Positions 21,023 through 31,176 of a stretch of DNA of 35,344 nucleotides are shown piece by piece (position 1 is the first letter of the stretch; each line of letters opens with the position of its first letter). The stretch lies in assembly GCA_031257795.1 (NCBI GenBank), contig JAIRNW010000011.1:1-35344 (forward strand), written 5' to 3'. The translations under genes were made by a program, and so were the position numbers. The DNA is from Holosporales bacterium. Lineage in GTDB: Bacteria > Pseudomonadota > Alphaproteobacteria > BNTO01. The notes below the pieces were generated by a model, which was not told the origin of the DNA, made no database searches, and worked only from the letters and a program-made list of their open reading frames with translations.

Positions 21023-22054
21023 TTAGCTGTGATTGGCTATATTCAACGGGTTTTTGTGACTTAACGCACTTTTCCCATCATCCTTTTCTTTCGCCACCTT
21101 AACAAACAGGTGCAAGTAAACTCGCCTTTTTAGAGCTCTTTCTATATTCAATCTCGCCCTGTGACCTATCGACTTTAGCGTTTCTCCGTTATGCCCTATC
21201 ACTATTATCTTCTGACTGTGCTTTGGAACGATAATGTCCTGGAAAAAGTGCTCAACATTACTTTGCCTTTCCAAAAACACATGCTCAACCTTCAGGGAAT
21301 ACGGGAGTTCTTGGTGCAATTGTTGGAAAATCTGCTCTCTCACGAGTTCGCTTACTAAAGCCGCTGCCTCATTGTCTGTCGTAACTTTTGCAGGCTTAAA
21401 CGTGCTGGTTTTGGTCTTTTCAAAAGTTCTTTCCTCTCTTGTTGTTACTGTGTTTACGCCATTTAATTGATCACGCGCGTCTAAACTATCCCCAAGTTTC
21501 ATTTGATTTCCTAGGCGCCCAGCTATGTATTTCCTAACATCGTCAACGCCATCATTGTTTTTCACGGAAACCATAAAAAACGCGCTGACCCTCTCGCATC
21601 CCAACCCACCAGCTTTTGGTGATTTTGTATACGTTTGAAAGACGGCTAAACGCGAAATAAGTTCTGTTTTGTTAATTTTATCAATTTTATTAAAAACAAT
21701 TATAAACTCAGACGTGTCTGCAGCATGCTTGGCAAAAATCTCTTCGATCATTCTTTGGGCATTTGCACAGTCCCTTCGCGATATATCTACAACAACCAGG
21801 ATGATGTTTTGATGCGGGCCAAACCCGCAAGAATCAGATTCCGATGGTTTCGCAGTCCCCCTAGTGTGTTGGATTCCTGGAGTGTCTAATATAGCGAAGT
21901 GAGTTTCACCAAAACTTGCGCAAACGCACAAATCGCGCTGCGTGGTTTGCGGTTTATCCGAAACGGCAGACCTATTTTCGCCAATTAATGCATTAAAGAG
22001 AGATGACTTTCCGGCATTCGGGGCTCCACATATGATAACGACACTTTCTGACAT
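21023..22054 (-). CDS. era: GTPase Era
   Basis: 343 residues; GTP-binding protein that escorts 16S rRNA 3'-end maturation and 30S assembly. G1 GAPNAGKSS (residues 10-18), G3 DTPG, G4 NKID, then the C-terminal KH domain with VEHVFLERQSNVEHFFQDI and the KIIVIGHNGETLKSIGHRAR binding loop. It is about 40 residues longer than usual. There is an extra segment between the G domain and the KH linker (about residues 195-220) and a tail after the KH domain. The last codons (NIANHS and stop) are read from TATAGCCAATCACA, the arm sequence of the palindromic elements, so the C-terminus seems to have been rewritten by an insertion. Confidence 0.95.
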   Translation of the reverse strand: MSESVVIICGAPNAGKSSLFNALIGENRSAVSDKPQTTQRDLCVCASFGETHFAILDTPGIQHTRGTAKPSESDSCGFGPHQNIILVVVDISRRDCANAQRMIEEIFAKHAADTSEFIIVFNKIDKINKTELISRLAVFQTYTKSPKAGGLGCERVSAFFMVSVKNNDGVDDVRKYIAGRLGNQMKLGDSLDARDQLNGVNTVTTREERTFEKTKTSTFKPAKVTTDNEAAALVSELVREQIFQQLHQELPYSLKVEHVFLERQSNVEHFFQDIIVPKHSQKIIVIGHNGETLKSIGHRARLNIERALKRRVYLHLFVKVAKEKDDGKSALSHKNPLNIANHS

Positions 22055-22112
22055 CGTTTGCGCTAGTTACCGTCGTGTACGTACAGAAGTGAACAGCCTA
22101 CCAGCAGTGCTT

Positions 22113-22187
22113 TGGCGTCTCCTAGGGGACTCGAACCCCTGTTACCGCCGTGAGAGGGCGATGTCCTAACCGCTAGACGAAGGAGAC
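22113..22187 (-). tRNA. tRNA-Glu (anticodon CTC)
   Basis: Full cloverleaf on the minus strand: acceptor GTCTCCT/AGGAGAC, D arm GTC...GAC, anticodon stem TCGCC/GGCGG around loop CTCTCAC, T arm AGGGG TTCGAGT CCCCT, discriminator G and encoded CCA. The anticodon is CTC, which reads GAG. Most tRNA-Glu genes of reduced genomes have TTC. The first anticodon-stem pair is T-G. Confidence 0.93.
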
Positions 22188-22199
22188 TATTGATATGTA

Positions 22200-22310
22200 C
22201 ACTGTTGCGAGAAGAATCAAGAGCAGGAGACATGGCGCATAGATACTGAGCTAAGCCGCGCTCAACCCGAGCGGTTTCGCCCACACGGCCAAATCGCAAA
22301 CCTCGCTGGA
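22200..22310. repeat. Degenerate palindromic-element remnant between tRNA-Glu and rpmG
   Basis: AGAGCAGGAGACATGGCGCA, followed by ACTGAGCTAAGCCGCGCTCA and CCGAGC, follows the block order of the element core with several changes. No intact arms are seen. Weak but ordered similarity. Confidence 0.35.
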
Positions 22311-22358
22311 ATCCCACCCCAACACGCCAAATCTTTTGGGACTTAGCAATCCGCCAGA

Positions 22359-22526
22359 TCACTTGATCTTTGCTTCTCTGAAGACAACGTGCTTCCGAAC
22401 AACAGGATCGTATTTTTTCAATTCCAATTTTTCTGGCTTTTTTCTCGCATTCTTAGAGCGTACAACGAAAAACCCAGTTTTCGCCGTACTAACCAGTTTT
22501 ATCAAAGTACTCGCCGGCTTCGCCAT
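22359..22526 (-). CDS. rpmG: 50S ribosomal protein L33
   Basis: 55 residues on the minus strand, too short for common ORF cut-offs. It begins [20 protein letters not shown], continues [20 protein letters not shown] and ends [15 protein letters not shown], which is the family sequence and length end to end. It lacks the zinc-binding Cys pairs, so it is the zinc-independent L33 type common in Proteobacteria. The ATG is at 22524-22526 and the stop (TGA) at 22359-22361. It lies downstream of a long spacer and upstream of tRNA-Glu on the same strand. Confidence 0.97.
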   Translation of the reverse strand: MAKPASTLIKLVSTAKTGFFVVRSKNARKKPEKLELKKYDPVVRKHVVFREAKIK

Positions 22527-22857
22527 AAATCACCTTTAACACAAAATGCTAACTCAGAACGCGACAACAACGCAAAGAAGCCGGAACGGTATCACAGCCC
22601 TCTTGTCACACGGGACCAAACCCTATTTAGGATGATAACAGAACGCATATAGTACGGCAATCAAATTCGCTTTGTGCCGCGCAGCCGCATCTGTCCTTCG
22701 CTGTCGGATGTATCCAGTTCTTTTTGTGGCCTGTGTACGCCAGTTTAAACAAATCAGTAGCTATTTACCATAATTTTAGTGTTTACATTTCCCTTTTTTT
22801 TGGAGTAGCATGCTCTATGCTCCGCTTAGGGAGCTGAGGTATTATGCTGTTGTTAGT
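22527..22857. other. Spacer without a recognised gene
   Basis: About 330 bases upstream of rpmG. It holds one end motif of the palindromic family (AGTTCTTTTTGTGGC at about 22716). An imperfect hairpin GGAGTAGCAT/ATGCTCC follows a T-rich tract near 22800. No gene or clear promoter was identified. Confidence 0.4.
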
Positions 22858-22983
22858 CTATAGCCAATCACAAATGAGTTGTGGGCAGGAGGCGCGGAAT
22901 ACAGGCGCAGAGCTGTACTTAAACGTACTGCTCGAGCCGAGCACCGGATGACAACTCCACAAAACGATTGTGATTGGCTATAT
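22858..22983 (+). repeat. Palindromic element, CTATAGCCAATCAC-arm type, copy 2
   Basis: 126 bp between CTATAGCCAATCACAAATGA and CGATTGTGATTGGCTATATA. The interior is GTGGGCAGGAGGCGCGGAAT, AGAGCTGTACTTAAACGTAC, TGCTCGAGCCGAGCACCGGA. It has the same arms and core as 13272-13399 and ends 50 bp before the PhzF-like gene. Confidence 0.9.
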
Positions 22984-23033
22984 AGGCTTCGTGTGATTAA
23001 AAAGCAGAGGCTCGGAAGGCTTGAGGATTTTTG

Positions 23034-23846
23034 ATGAGATTTTGGATTGTTGATACGTTTTCGTCGTCGTTATTTGAGGGGAACACTGCCGTTGTGTGTT
23101 TGCTCGAAAGGGACGTGGCAGCGCCCGTGCTTCAGAAGATCGCACGGGAATTTAATGCGCACGAGACCGTATTCGTCTCACCGGTGAGCGGGAATAATTT
23201 CCAGATAAAGTGGTTCACCCCCTTTTCCCAGGAAAGCCTCTGCGGCCACGGTCTGCTTGCCGCCGCACACGTCTTATGGAATGAAATGTCGGAAATAAGC
23301 TCGGATTTCGCCAATTTTGACACGCCAACTGGAACGATAATGGTCTCTAAGAAAGACAATAAAATCGTTTTGAGAACGCGCAAAAAAATCGACGAACCGT
23401 CGGCTTCCCCCGACCGCTTGATCAATGCTCTAGGGATTCCGCCGATTTCAGTGAGCAAGTGCGAGCAGATTTACATCGTCGAAATGTTTAGTGTTAAGCA
23501 AATAATGAAATTGGAGCCAGATATCTCGAAGCTAGAGAAGGTCCCGTGCAACGGCGTTGTTGTGACGGCAGAGTACGGGAATGACGTGCCTTATGACTTC
23601 GCGTCTAGGTTTTTCGCGCCGAGGATGGGAATCAACGAAGACCACGCTACAGTCTGGAACCACTGTTTACTTGGCCCTTACTGGAGCACGCGTCTTGGGC
23701 GCTCTTCGTTTGTCGCGGTTCAGTCTCTCAAGCGCAAAAGCGTTATTTCTGTTGAGTGTAGCGGGAATTACGTGAATATTTCTGGGGATTGCGCTGTTGT
23801 GGCGAGTGGTTCTTTGAGAAATGTGAGTGATTGGACAATTAACTAA
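23034..23846 (+). CDS. PhzF-family isomerase/epimerase-like protein
   Basis: 270 residues, ATG at 23034 with AGGA seven bases upstream. PhzF-fold proteins are two-domain isomerases related to diaminopimelate epimerase. Features seen: DTFSSSLFEGNTAVV at the start, the catalytic glutamate E44 in NAHETVFVSP, the substrate-loop motif FTPFSQESLCGHGLLAAAHV, and in the second domain RFFAPRMGINEDHATVWNHC with LLGPYW, matching the family 'F.P..G..ED..TGSA' pattern except that the usual TGSA reads TVWN. Substrates of most family members are unknown, and there are no phenazine genes nearby. It lies 26 bp upstream of miaA and is likely co-transcribed with it. Confidence 0.88.
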   Translation: MRFWIVDTFSSSLFEGNTAVVCLLERDVAAPVLQKIAREFNAHETVFVSPVSGNNFQIKWFTPFSQESLCGHGLLAAAHVLWNEMSEISSDFANFDTPTGTIMVSKKDNKIVLRTRKKIDEPSASPDRLINALGIPPISVSKCEQIYIVEMFSVKQIMKLEPDISKLEKVPCNGVVVTAEYGNDVPYDFASRFFAPRMGINEDHATVWNHCLLGPYWSTRLGRSSFVAVQSLKRKSVISVECSGNYVNISGDCAVVASGSLRNVSDWTIN

Positions 23847-23872
23847 ATGTATTTAAAGGTAGTGTGCAGAAT

Positions 23873-24829
23873 ATGATTTATTTTAATGAAAAAACGATAA
23901 TTCCAATAGGCGGTCCAACTGCAAGCGGGAAGTCTGCTGTGGCGCTTGGGGTTGCCGTTGGTTTAGAGGGGACTGTAGTAAACGCCGACAGTCTGCAGCT
24001 CTACAAAGATTTGCCGATTTTGACGGCCTGCCCTTCGCAAGAAGACATGAAGACGGTCACGCACCTCCTATATGGTGTGTACGACTACAACGAGACCCCG
24101 TCTGCGGGGCGCTGGCTTTCCCTGGTTTCCGATGTTATCGAGTCAGACAATTCGTCTAATGTGCTCGTAACAGTTGGTGGGACCGGTTTGTACCTCAGCT
24201 CCCTAATGTATGGGCTGTCCCCAATCCCCGATATATCCGACGGAATACGCTATCAAGTGCGCCAGCACGGGAAGGCCCTCATCATGTCTTCAGGGGAAAC
24301 CGCCCTGTACGCATGCGTTGTGAAGAAGGATCCGCTCATCGCCGGGCGCATCCACCCAAACCACACCCAGAAGCTGCTGCGCGCGTGGGAAGTTATAGAG
24401 CAGACTGGGCGTTCTATTGTATACTGGCAGACAGAGCCAAGGCGCAAGATAGACAACCCGAGATCGCCGTTGTTTGTGTTGGACCTGGACAGGCAGGCCT
24501 TGCGCGAACGCATAGAGAAGAGATGCTGGCAAATGGTTGAGCAGGGCGTGGTGGATGAGGTGCGGCGGCTGCTTGATATAACGGAGAGGAAGTTTGCGCC
24601 GATATGTAAGGCGATTGGGGTGCAGGAGTTTAGGCGACATATAGACGGGGAGTGTAGCTTGGAAGAGGCTGTGAACGATGTTGTCACGAGCGCTTGCCAG
24701 TATGCGAAGCGCCAGCAGACATGGTTCAGGACCCAGTATCAAGCTGGGGATATAATTTCGATTCCGCACGACACTCCGCAGAATCAGGCGTCGATGATCA
24801 TCAAGAGCTTGTATTCTCTAAGTGCTTAG
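23873..24829 (+). CDS. miaA: tRNA dimethylallyltransferase
   Basis: 318 residues from the ATG at 23873. A GTG at 23864 is an alternative start with a better-placed AAGG. The enzyme adds the dimethylallyl group to A37 of tRNAs reading UNN codons. P-loop GGPTASGKS at residues 13-21, the substrate motif NADSLQLYKDLPILTACPSQ, VTVGGTGLYLSSLMYGLSPI and the late AKRQQTWFRTQY are all family signatures. Length is normal. Palindromic-element DNA begins two bases after its stop codon. Confidence 0.95.
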   Translation: MIYFNEKTIIPIGGPTASGKSAVALGVAVGLEGTVVNADSLQLYKDLPILTACPSQEDMKTVTHLLYGVYDYNETPSAGRWLSLVSDVIESDNSSNVLVTVGGTGLYLSSLMYGLSPIPDISDGIRYQVRQHGKALIMSSGETALYACVVKKDPLIAGRIHPNHTQKLLRAWEVIEQTGRSIVYWQTEPRRKIDNPRSPLFVLDLDRQALRERIEKRCWQMVEQGVVDEVRRLLDITERKFAPICKAIGVQEFRRHIDGECSLEEAVNDVVTSACQYAKRQQTWFRTQYQAGDIISIPHDTPQNQASMIIKSLYSLSA

Positions 24830-24831
24830 TG

Positions 24832-24990
24832 TAGCCGATCACAAGTGAACTGTGGGTTCGTCGAGTCGCTCCCCAAACAAAGTCTGCGACTTCGCCGGAA
24901 GTCCGGTGGCGCTCGGCTAGTACGATTCAGTACAGCTCTGCGCCTGCGCGACGTGTCTCCTATTCCTTCTCCAAATTCTTTTTATAGCTA
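24832..24990 (-). repeat. Long-core palindromic element downstream of miaA
   Basis: The left end TAGCCGATCACAAGTGAACT belongs to the CCAATCAC arm type, whereas the right end is AAATTCTTTTTATAGCTA, related to the CTTTTTGTG type, so this copy looks like a hybrid. The interior on the minus strand includes GTACTAGCCGAGCGCCACCG, CGGCGAAGTCGCAGACTTTG and GGGAGCGACTCGACGAACCC, the same long core as in rnpA and at 12450-12559. Confidence 0.78.
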
Positions 24991-25149
24991 CTTACAGCAT
25001 TTTATCTATCAACTTGCGCCTGCTTTTTTAGGAGCGGGAAACGCAAGCCTCTCGTGACAGAGTATCCTTCTTTTTGAGCATTCAGAGGTAGATTTTTGAG
25101 AGGAAACACGCGTGGAAGCGTGGTTGGTCGTCTATAAGCAAGCTCGCAT

Positions 25150-25191
25150 AATAAACAGTAAAATTGAGCAAATAAACAGTGGGTTGAGCAA
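25150..25191 (+). repeat. Two tandem 21-bp repeats
   Basis: AATAAACAGT-AAAATTGAGCA is followed directly by AATAAACAGT-GGGTTGAGCAA. They lie in the 499-bp spacer (24830-25328) upstream of the first coiled-coil gene and could be operator-like. The remainder of the spacer (24991-25328) has an open frame coding for a hydrophobic segment but no other recognisable feature. Confidence 0.5.
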
Positions 25192-25328
25192 AACAAGCAA
25201 CCATTATGTTAATAGTAACAATGGTGCTTTTCCTTTTTGTTATTTCAATAATGTGCTACATCGTCCGCGGGTTTGTTTTTTTTAGCGAAGCGGCCGTTGC
25301 TGCTTGGTTCGTGTGTTATGGAGATGTT

Positions 25329-26225
25329 ATGTTGAAAAATGTTTGCTTTTACGCATTTGTGTCTTATATTAGTTGCAGCTATTTGTGTGATGGTGGAGTA
25401 GTGGCAGCTGTGCGACAGCCGTGGGCGGTGCAGCTGCATGCACCGGCGATTGCTGCTGCTGGCGTCTGCGGCGTAGCAGCGTTGACAGGAGTGTGGAAAT
25501 ACACGTCCGGGCGTGTTAGTGAAGTTGAAAGTTTGTGGCAAGATCGGTTCGATAAGGCTAGTAATACATGTCTTTTTAATGTGGGGATTGTTAATGCGTC
25601 GCTGGATGCCTGCAGGGCAAGTCAAGGAAGAGCCGAGAGCATGGTGGATTCTTTGCTTAGAGGTGGAACAGAGCTGTCAAAGTGCCAGGACGAGAGGAAA
25701 AGATTTTCTGATAAATTAATCGAATATTATGAGTATGTTCAAAAGACAACTGAGATGAACAATCAGCTTGTCCTCGCCAATCAGACCAACGCTGCGGAAA
25801 TAGAGCGGCTTAAGAATGAGGCGAATGTATTGAAAGAGGAAGGAAACGCTCTTCAAAGGAAAAATATATTTTTAGCAGATAAGAGTAACAGGAAGGAGGG
25901 AGAACTTGCAGAAGCCAAGGCATTCAATAGGGATCTAAGGGTAAGAATGGGTAAAGAACAAAATAAAACCGCAGTTTGTGAAAATAAAATGGCAGAATGC
26001 GAGGAGAAATTAAAGCAGAGAAAAGGTGATGCCTTAAGCTGTAATACAAGCTTAGTACTGAAAGAGAAAGAGTTTTCTCAGTACAAGGAAGGAAGTGAAG
26101 AGAGAGACCGAAATGCGCAAGAAATTTTGGTTGCTTATCGTAGGCTGCGTGCTGCAGCAAAGAAAGTAAATGATGAAAAATGGTTTTGGGAAGTGATTCC
26201 GAGCAATTTGATGCCTGAATATTAA
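25329..26225 (+). CDS. Exported coiled-coil protein, unknown function (first of three)
   Basis: 298 residues from the ATG at 25329, which has GGAG six bases upstream. The frame is open a further 41 codons upstream and would add another hydrophobic segment, but the ribosome binding site favours this start. An N-terminal signal-like stretch (MLKNVCFYAFVSYISCSYLC) is followed by a second hydrophobic helix (about 39-56, APAIAAAGVCGVAALTGVW). After that comes a long charged coiled coil (about 70-280) with regularly spaced cysteines (CLFN, DACRA, KCQDE, VCENK, ECEEK, SCNTS). No family is recognised. It shares its layout, signal plus second helix plus coiled coil, with the next two genes but is not obviously homologous in sequence. 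Confidence 0.7.
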   Translation: MLKNVCFYAFVSYISCSYLCDGGVVAAVRQPWAVQLHAPAIAAAGVCGVAALTGVWKYTSGRVSEVESLWQDRFDKASNTCLFNVGIVNASLDACRASQGRAESMVDSLLRGGTELSKCQDERKRFSDKLIEYYEYVQKTTEMNNQLVLANQTNAAEIERLKNEANVLKEEGNALQRKNIFLADKSNRKEGELAEAKAFNRDLRVRMGKEQNKTAVCENKMAECEEKLKQRKGDALSCNTSLVLKEKEFSQYKEGSEERDRNAQEILVAYRRLRAAAKKVNDEKWFWEVIPSNLMPEY

Positions 26226-26339
26226 GTTGGGAGAAGTGGGCTGCTTAGCGATTTTTTATGGTTCTGGCCGTGGAAATGTTTGTCGCTCTTTTCTTCTTGG
26301 AGGATTTTCGTACTGTTGCAGGATGTAAGGAGGAAGAAG

Positions 26340-27290
26340 GTGAGAAGGTTTGTTTTTATTTTTGCGTTTGTCTCAGTGTTGTCAGGTTCTTTTGAGGTAG
26401 GATTGGCTTCCTCCCATCTAAGGCGCGTTCAGTCAGAATCTGCGCGACGTTCGCCTGGCAGCCCAGAGGATTCGTCTCGTCTAAGGAGGCGGACTCAGTC
26501 AGAACCTGCGCGACGTTCGCCTATACTGGACGGCAGCCCAGAGGCTTCCTCTCGTCTAAGGCGAACTCAGTCAGAATCTGCGAGACAACACCAATCTCCT
26601 GTAATGAGGTGGTGTGGTCGCCATGCTAAATGTATCTGGTTCTCTGTAACAGCGGTAGCCGTTGTGGCGGCTTACATTTGGGGAAGCCGCCTCGGGAAAA
26701 GTAGTGCCCAATGTCATTTTACAGGGGCAGAAGGAAATATAGAGATCAACAATGAAATTGCTGGATTGGAAATAGAAAACGCGTCTATGCAACATGAGCT
26801 CGATAGCTGTCAAAGGCAGAAAGAAACAAATAGCTGCCCGAAAGAACGAACATTTGGGGAAGAAACACCGTATGGAGAGTTGTGCACTCCTTATGCTTGC
26901 TTTGTTTTAGAGGAAATTCCGGAAGAGTTGGGCTTGGAAAACGTTCCGTTAGAAGAATTTCCTGATGCACTCAACAAGCAAGCGAAGTCGTTAAAAGAAG
27001 ATTTCCTGAAATACAATACCGAACGTGCTCCATTAGAAAGAGAGATACATGACAACAAGAAACGGGATGGAGAAGTAGCTGTGGTGATGAATAATCTTTC
27101 AGCGCTTAAATCAAGGAAACTGTCGGCTGAAAATGAAATAGAAAGGGTACGGGAGGAGAGCGCTAAGTTTCAAGAGTGGTTGAATAGTTGCCGTAGGACG
27201 ACAGGATTGATACTCCCTAGCTGCAAACCATGTGAGTGCCGATCGTGTCAGGAGTGTGATTGTTCGCAAAGCTCAAAAAAGGAGTTGTAG
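26340..27290 (+). CDS. Exported coiled-coil protein with Cys-rich tail (second of three)
   Basis: 316 residues from a GTG at 26340 with AAGGAGG six bases upstream, which fixes the start; the frame is open 60 bp further upstream. Signal peptide MRRFVFIFAFVSVLSGSFEV, then three copies of an Arg/Ser unit (LRRVQSESARRSP, LRRRTQSEPARRSP, LRRTQSESARQHQ; about residues 28-90). A transmembrane helix follows (about 101-120, FSVTAVAVVAAYIWGS), then a coiled coil, a conserved block ACFVLEEIPEELGLENVPLE, more coiled coil, and a tail with CKPCECRSCQECDC. Closely parallel to the next gene. The Cys-pair tail could bind metal or form disulfides, which is inference. Function unknown. Confidence 0.75.
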   Translation: MRRFVFIFAFVSVLSGSFEVGLASSHLRRVQSESARRSPGSPEDSSRLRRRTQSEPARRSPILDGSPEASSRLRRTQSESARQHQSPVMRWCGRHAKCIWFSVTAVAVVAAYIWGSRLGKSSAQCHFTGAEGNIEINNEIAGLEIENASMQHELDSCQRQKETNSCPKERTFGEETPYGELCTPYACFVLEEIPEELGLENVPLEEFPDALNKQAKSLKEDFLKYNTERAPLEREIHDNKKRDGEVAVVMNNLSALKSRKLSAENEIERVREESAKFQEWLNSCRRTTGLILPSCKPCECRSCQECDCSQSSKKEL

Positions 27291-27364
27291 AAAATTTATT
27301 GTGATCGACCGTCCCGCGTCATGTTACGTTGCATGTGAATGCGCAATGAAAAAGAGGTGAAGAA

Positions 27365-28231
27365 ATGAGAAAATTTATTTTTATGTTTGTCGCAATATTG
27401 TCGATGTTCTCAGGACTTTGCAAGGGAAGTTTTGCCTCCTTTGTTCCAAGTCTCGATCAGTTGGAAAGTGCCGATCCTGACGGTGGAGTCGAATCAACTC
27501 AAGGCCGTTCTCGTCAGTCTACACCTCCGAATGGACCGCAAAATCGCGCTTTGATAAAATCCAGGTCTGGTTGGAAATATACGATGCTGCTAAAATGGTG
27601 TGTGTTAACGGGAATGGCGGTTGGATCTGCCTGCCTTTTAGGATACTGCATTGGTGGTGGAGGTGTGCCTTCTTGTGGTAAAGGAGGAGAACTCAGAGAT
27701 AAAAGATCAAGGTTGAAAATAGAAAACGAAAATCTACGGCGTGAACTCGACGGATGTAGAACGCAGCGAGACATACTTGGCACCAAAAGCTGCTCGAAAA
27801 CGCAAACAGTTCATGAACAAGGGGAATGTTCTCCTCGTGCTTGTGTTGTTTTAGAGAAGATACAGAAAGATTTCGGAATGGAAAACGTTCCATGGAAGAA
27901 GCTTACTGTTGCGCTCAGAGATAGAATGAAATTGCTGAAAAAAAGGGCCAAACAGAGCAAGATATCTGTTGACTCATTGAAAAGCACGATTGCTCGCAAC
28001 AAGGAACAGGCTGGGAGCGTGGAAGAGGCAAGGGTTGAGATTCCAAAGTTTCAAGCCGAAGTTTCGAAGTTGGAAGACCTGTTGAGCAGATTGCAGGTTG
28101 ATAACGAGAACATCAAAACGCTATACGAGAACTGCCATGAGCAGGCACGGCCCGATTGTAAACCATGCCCTGACTGCAAGCCGTGCCCGGCGTGTAATTG
28201 TTCGCAAGATTCGACAGATTCGGCAAAATAG
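27365..28231 (+). CDS. Exported coiled-coil protein with Cys-rich tail (third of three)
   Basis: 288 residues, ATG preceded by AGAGG. Signal peptide MRKFIFMFVAILSMFSGLCK, a polar linker, a transmembrane helix (about 76-98, WCVLTGMAVGSACLLGYCIG) and a coiled coil beginning KRSRLKIENENLRRELDGCR. The block ACVVLEKIQKDFGMENVPWK matches ACFVLEEIPEELGLENVPLE of the preceding gene. More coiled coil follows, then a tail with CKPCPDCKPCPACNC. The order of parts and the conserved block show that this gene and 26340-27290 are tandem duplicates. Function unknown. Confidence 0.77.
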   Translation: MRKFIFMFVAILSMFSGLCKGSFASFVPSLDQLESADPDGGVESTQGRSRQSTPPNGPQNRALIKSRSGWKYTMLLKWCVLTGMAVGSACLLGYCIGGGGVPSCGKGGELRDKRSRLKIENENLRRELDGCRTQRDILGTKSCSKTQTVHEQGECSPRACVVLEKIQKDFGMENVPWKKLTVALRDRMKLLKKRAKQSKISVDSLKSTIARNKEQAGSVEEARVEIPKFQAEVSKLEDLLSRLQVDNENIKTLYENCHEQARPDCKPCPDCKPCPACNCSQDSTDSAK

Positions 28232-28253
28232 CAGAGAGTTTGTCATCTAATTC

Positions 28254-28350
28254 CTCTATACATTTCGAACCTGAAAACCAGGATTTTTCTCGACTCGGAT
28301 GCCGCAATTCATCTGTGGGAAACACCTGAGAGTCAGGGGAGATGGGTTTT
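28254..28350 (+). repeat. Second repeat family, copy 2
   Basis: Reads CTATACATTTCGAACCTGAA, AACCAGGATTTTTCTCGACT, GCCGCAATTCATCTG, CCTGAGAGTCAGGGGAGATG and then an AT-rich end. It is the same block order as the minus-strand copy at 20893-20995. It contains the short palindromes CCTGAAAACCAGG and CCTGAGAGTCAGG. Confidence 0.75.
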
Positions 28351-28367
28351 GCAATATAATTTTGTGC

Positions 28368-28397
28368 TTGCGACACGATTCCCCAATTTGGCATAAT
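28368..28397 (+). promoter_or_regulatory. Candidate promoter for the iscA-like/iscS/obg run
   Basis: TTGCGA (28368-28373), an 18-base spacer and CATAAT (28392-28397), 38 bases before the ATG at 28436. It lies just downstream of the second-family repeat. Confidence 0.35.
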
Positions 28398-28435
28398 CCA
28401 GCCCAGCGCGTTGTTCTTTCTTGTGGTTTTCCGTG

Positions 28436-28789
28436 ATGAGTAGGGTGGCCCTGTTTGTAACGCATACTGCTACTGAAAAAATAAAAGAGTTTGCCGCCGC
28501 TAGAGAGCCGGAGCCGTACGGAGTGCGCGTTCTTGTGTATAAGGACGAATTCAACAACATCAATTACAGTATGGTTTTTGTTGATGGGGCGAGCAGTACT
28601 GATTTAATCTTCGAGATTGCGGGGATAATCTTCGTAACCGACCAGAACTCCGCAATCTTTTTGAACGGAATGACGATGGACTTTGAGGATTCTGTGGGGA
28701 TACAGGGCTTCACATTTAAAAATGAATGTCTGACCAAAAGTTGCCTGAACTGCACTGGAGCTTGTGGACGAGTTGCAGTCGACAGTTAG
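28436..28789 (+). CDS. A-type iron-sulfur carrier-like protein (IscA/HesB fold) with altered cysteines
   Basis: 117 residues from the ATG at 28436. It follows the IscA/HesB pattern: ATEKIKEFAAA helix, YGVRVLVYK strand, YSMVFVD, VTDQNSAIFLNGMTMDF and GIQGFTFKN. A-type proteins pass Fe-S clusters to targets using three cysteines. Here the first one, normally in a 'GGCSG' loop, is absent (YKDEFNNINYS), and the C-terminal pair is replaced by a denser set, C98, C103, C106 and C110 (ECLTKSCLNCTGACG). The fold call is fairly safe, but cluster chemistry must differ or be lost. It is 44 bp upstream of iscS, which supports a role near Fe-S assembly. No iscU, hscA or fdx is present here. Confidence 0.78.
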   Translation: MSRVALFVTHTATEKIKEFAAAREPEPYGVRVLVYKDEFNNINYSMVFVDGASSTDLIFEIAGIIFVTDQNSAIFLNGMTMDFEDSVGIQGFTFKNECLTKSCLNCTGACGRVAVDS

Positions 28790-28833
28790 GATATGGTTCG
28801 CACATCTTTTCTTTTCCATTAACTGGAGGCTTT

Positions 28834-31175
<2,342 letters not shown>

Positions 31176-31176
31176 G

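Noticed and set aside
25206-25328. Upstream extension of the first coiled-coil gene coding for an extra hydrophobic segment
   Set aside because: The ATG at 25329 has a well-placed GGAG and its own signal-like start. The extension has no ribosome binding site at its ATG.
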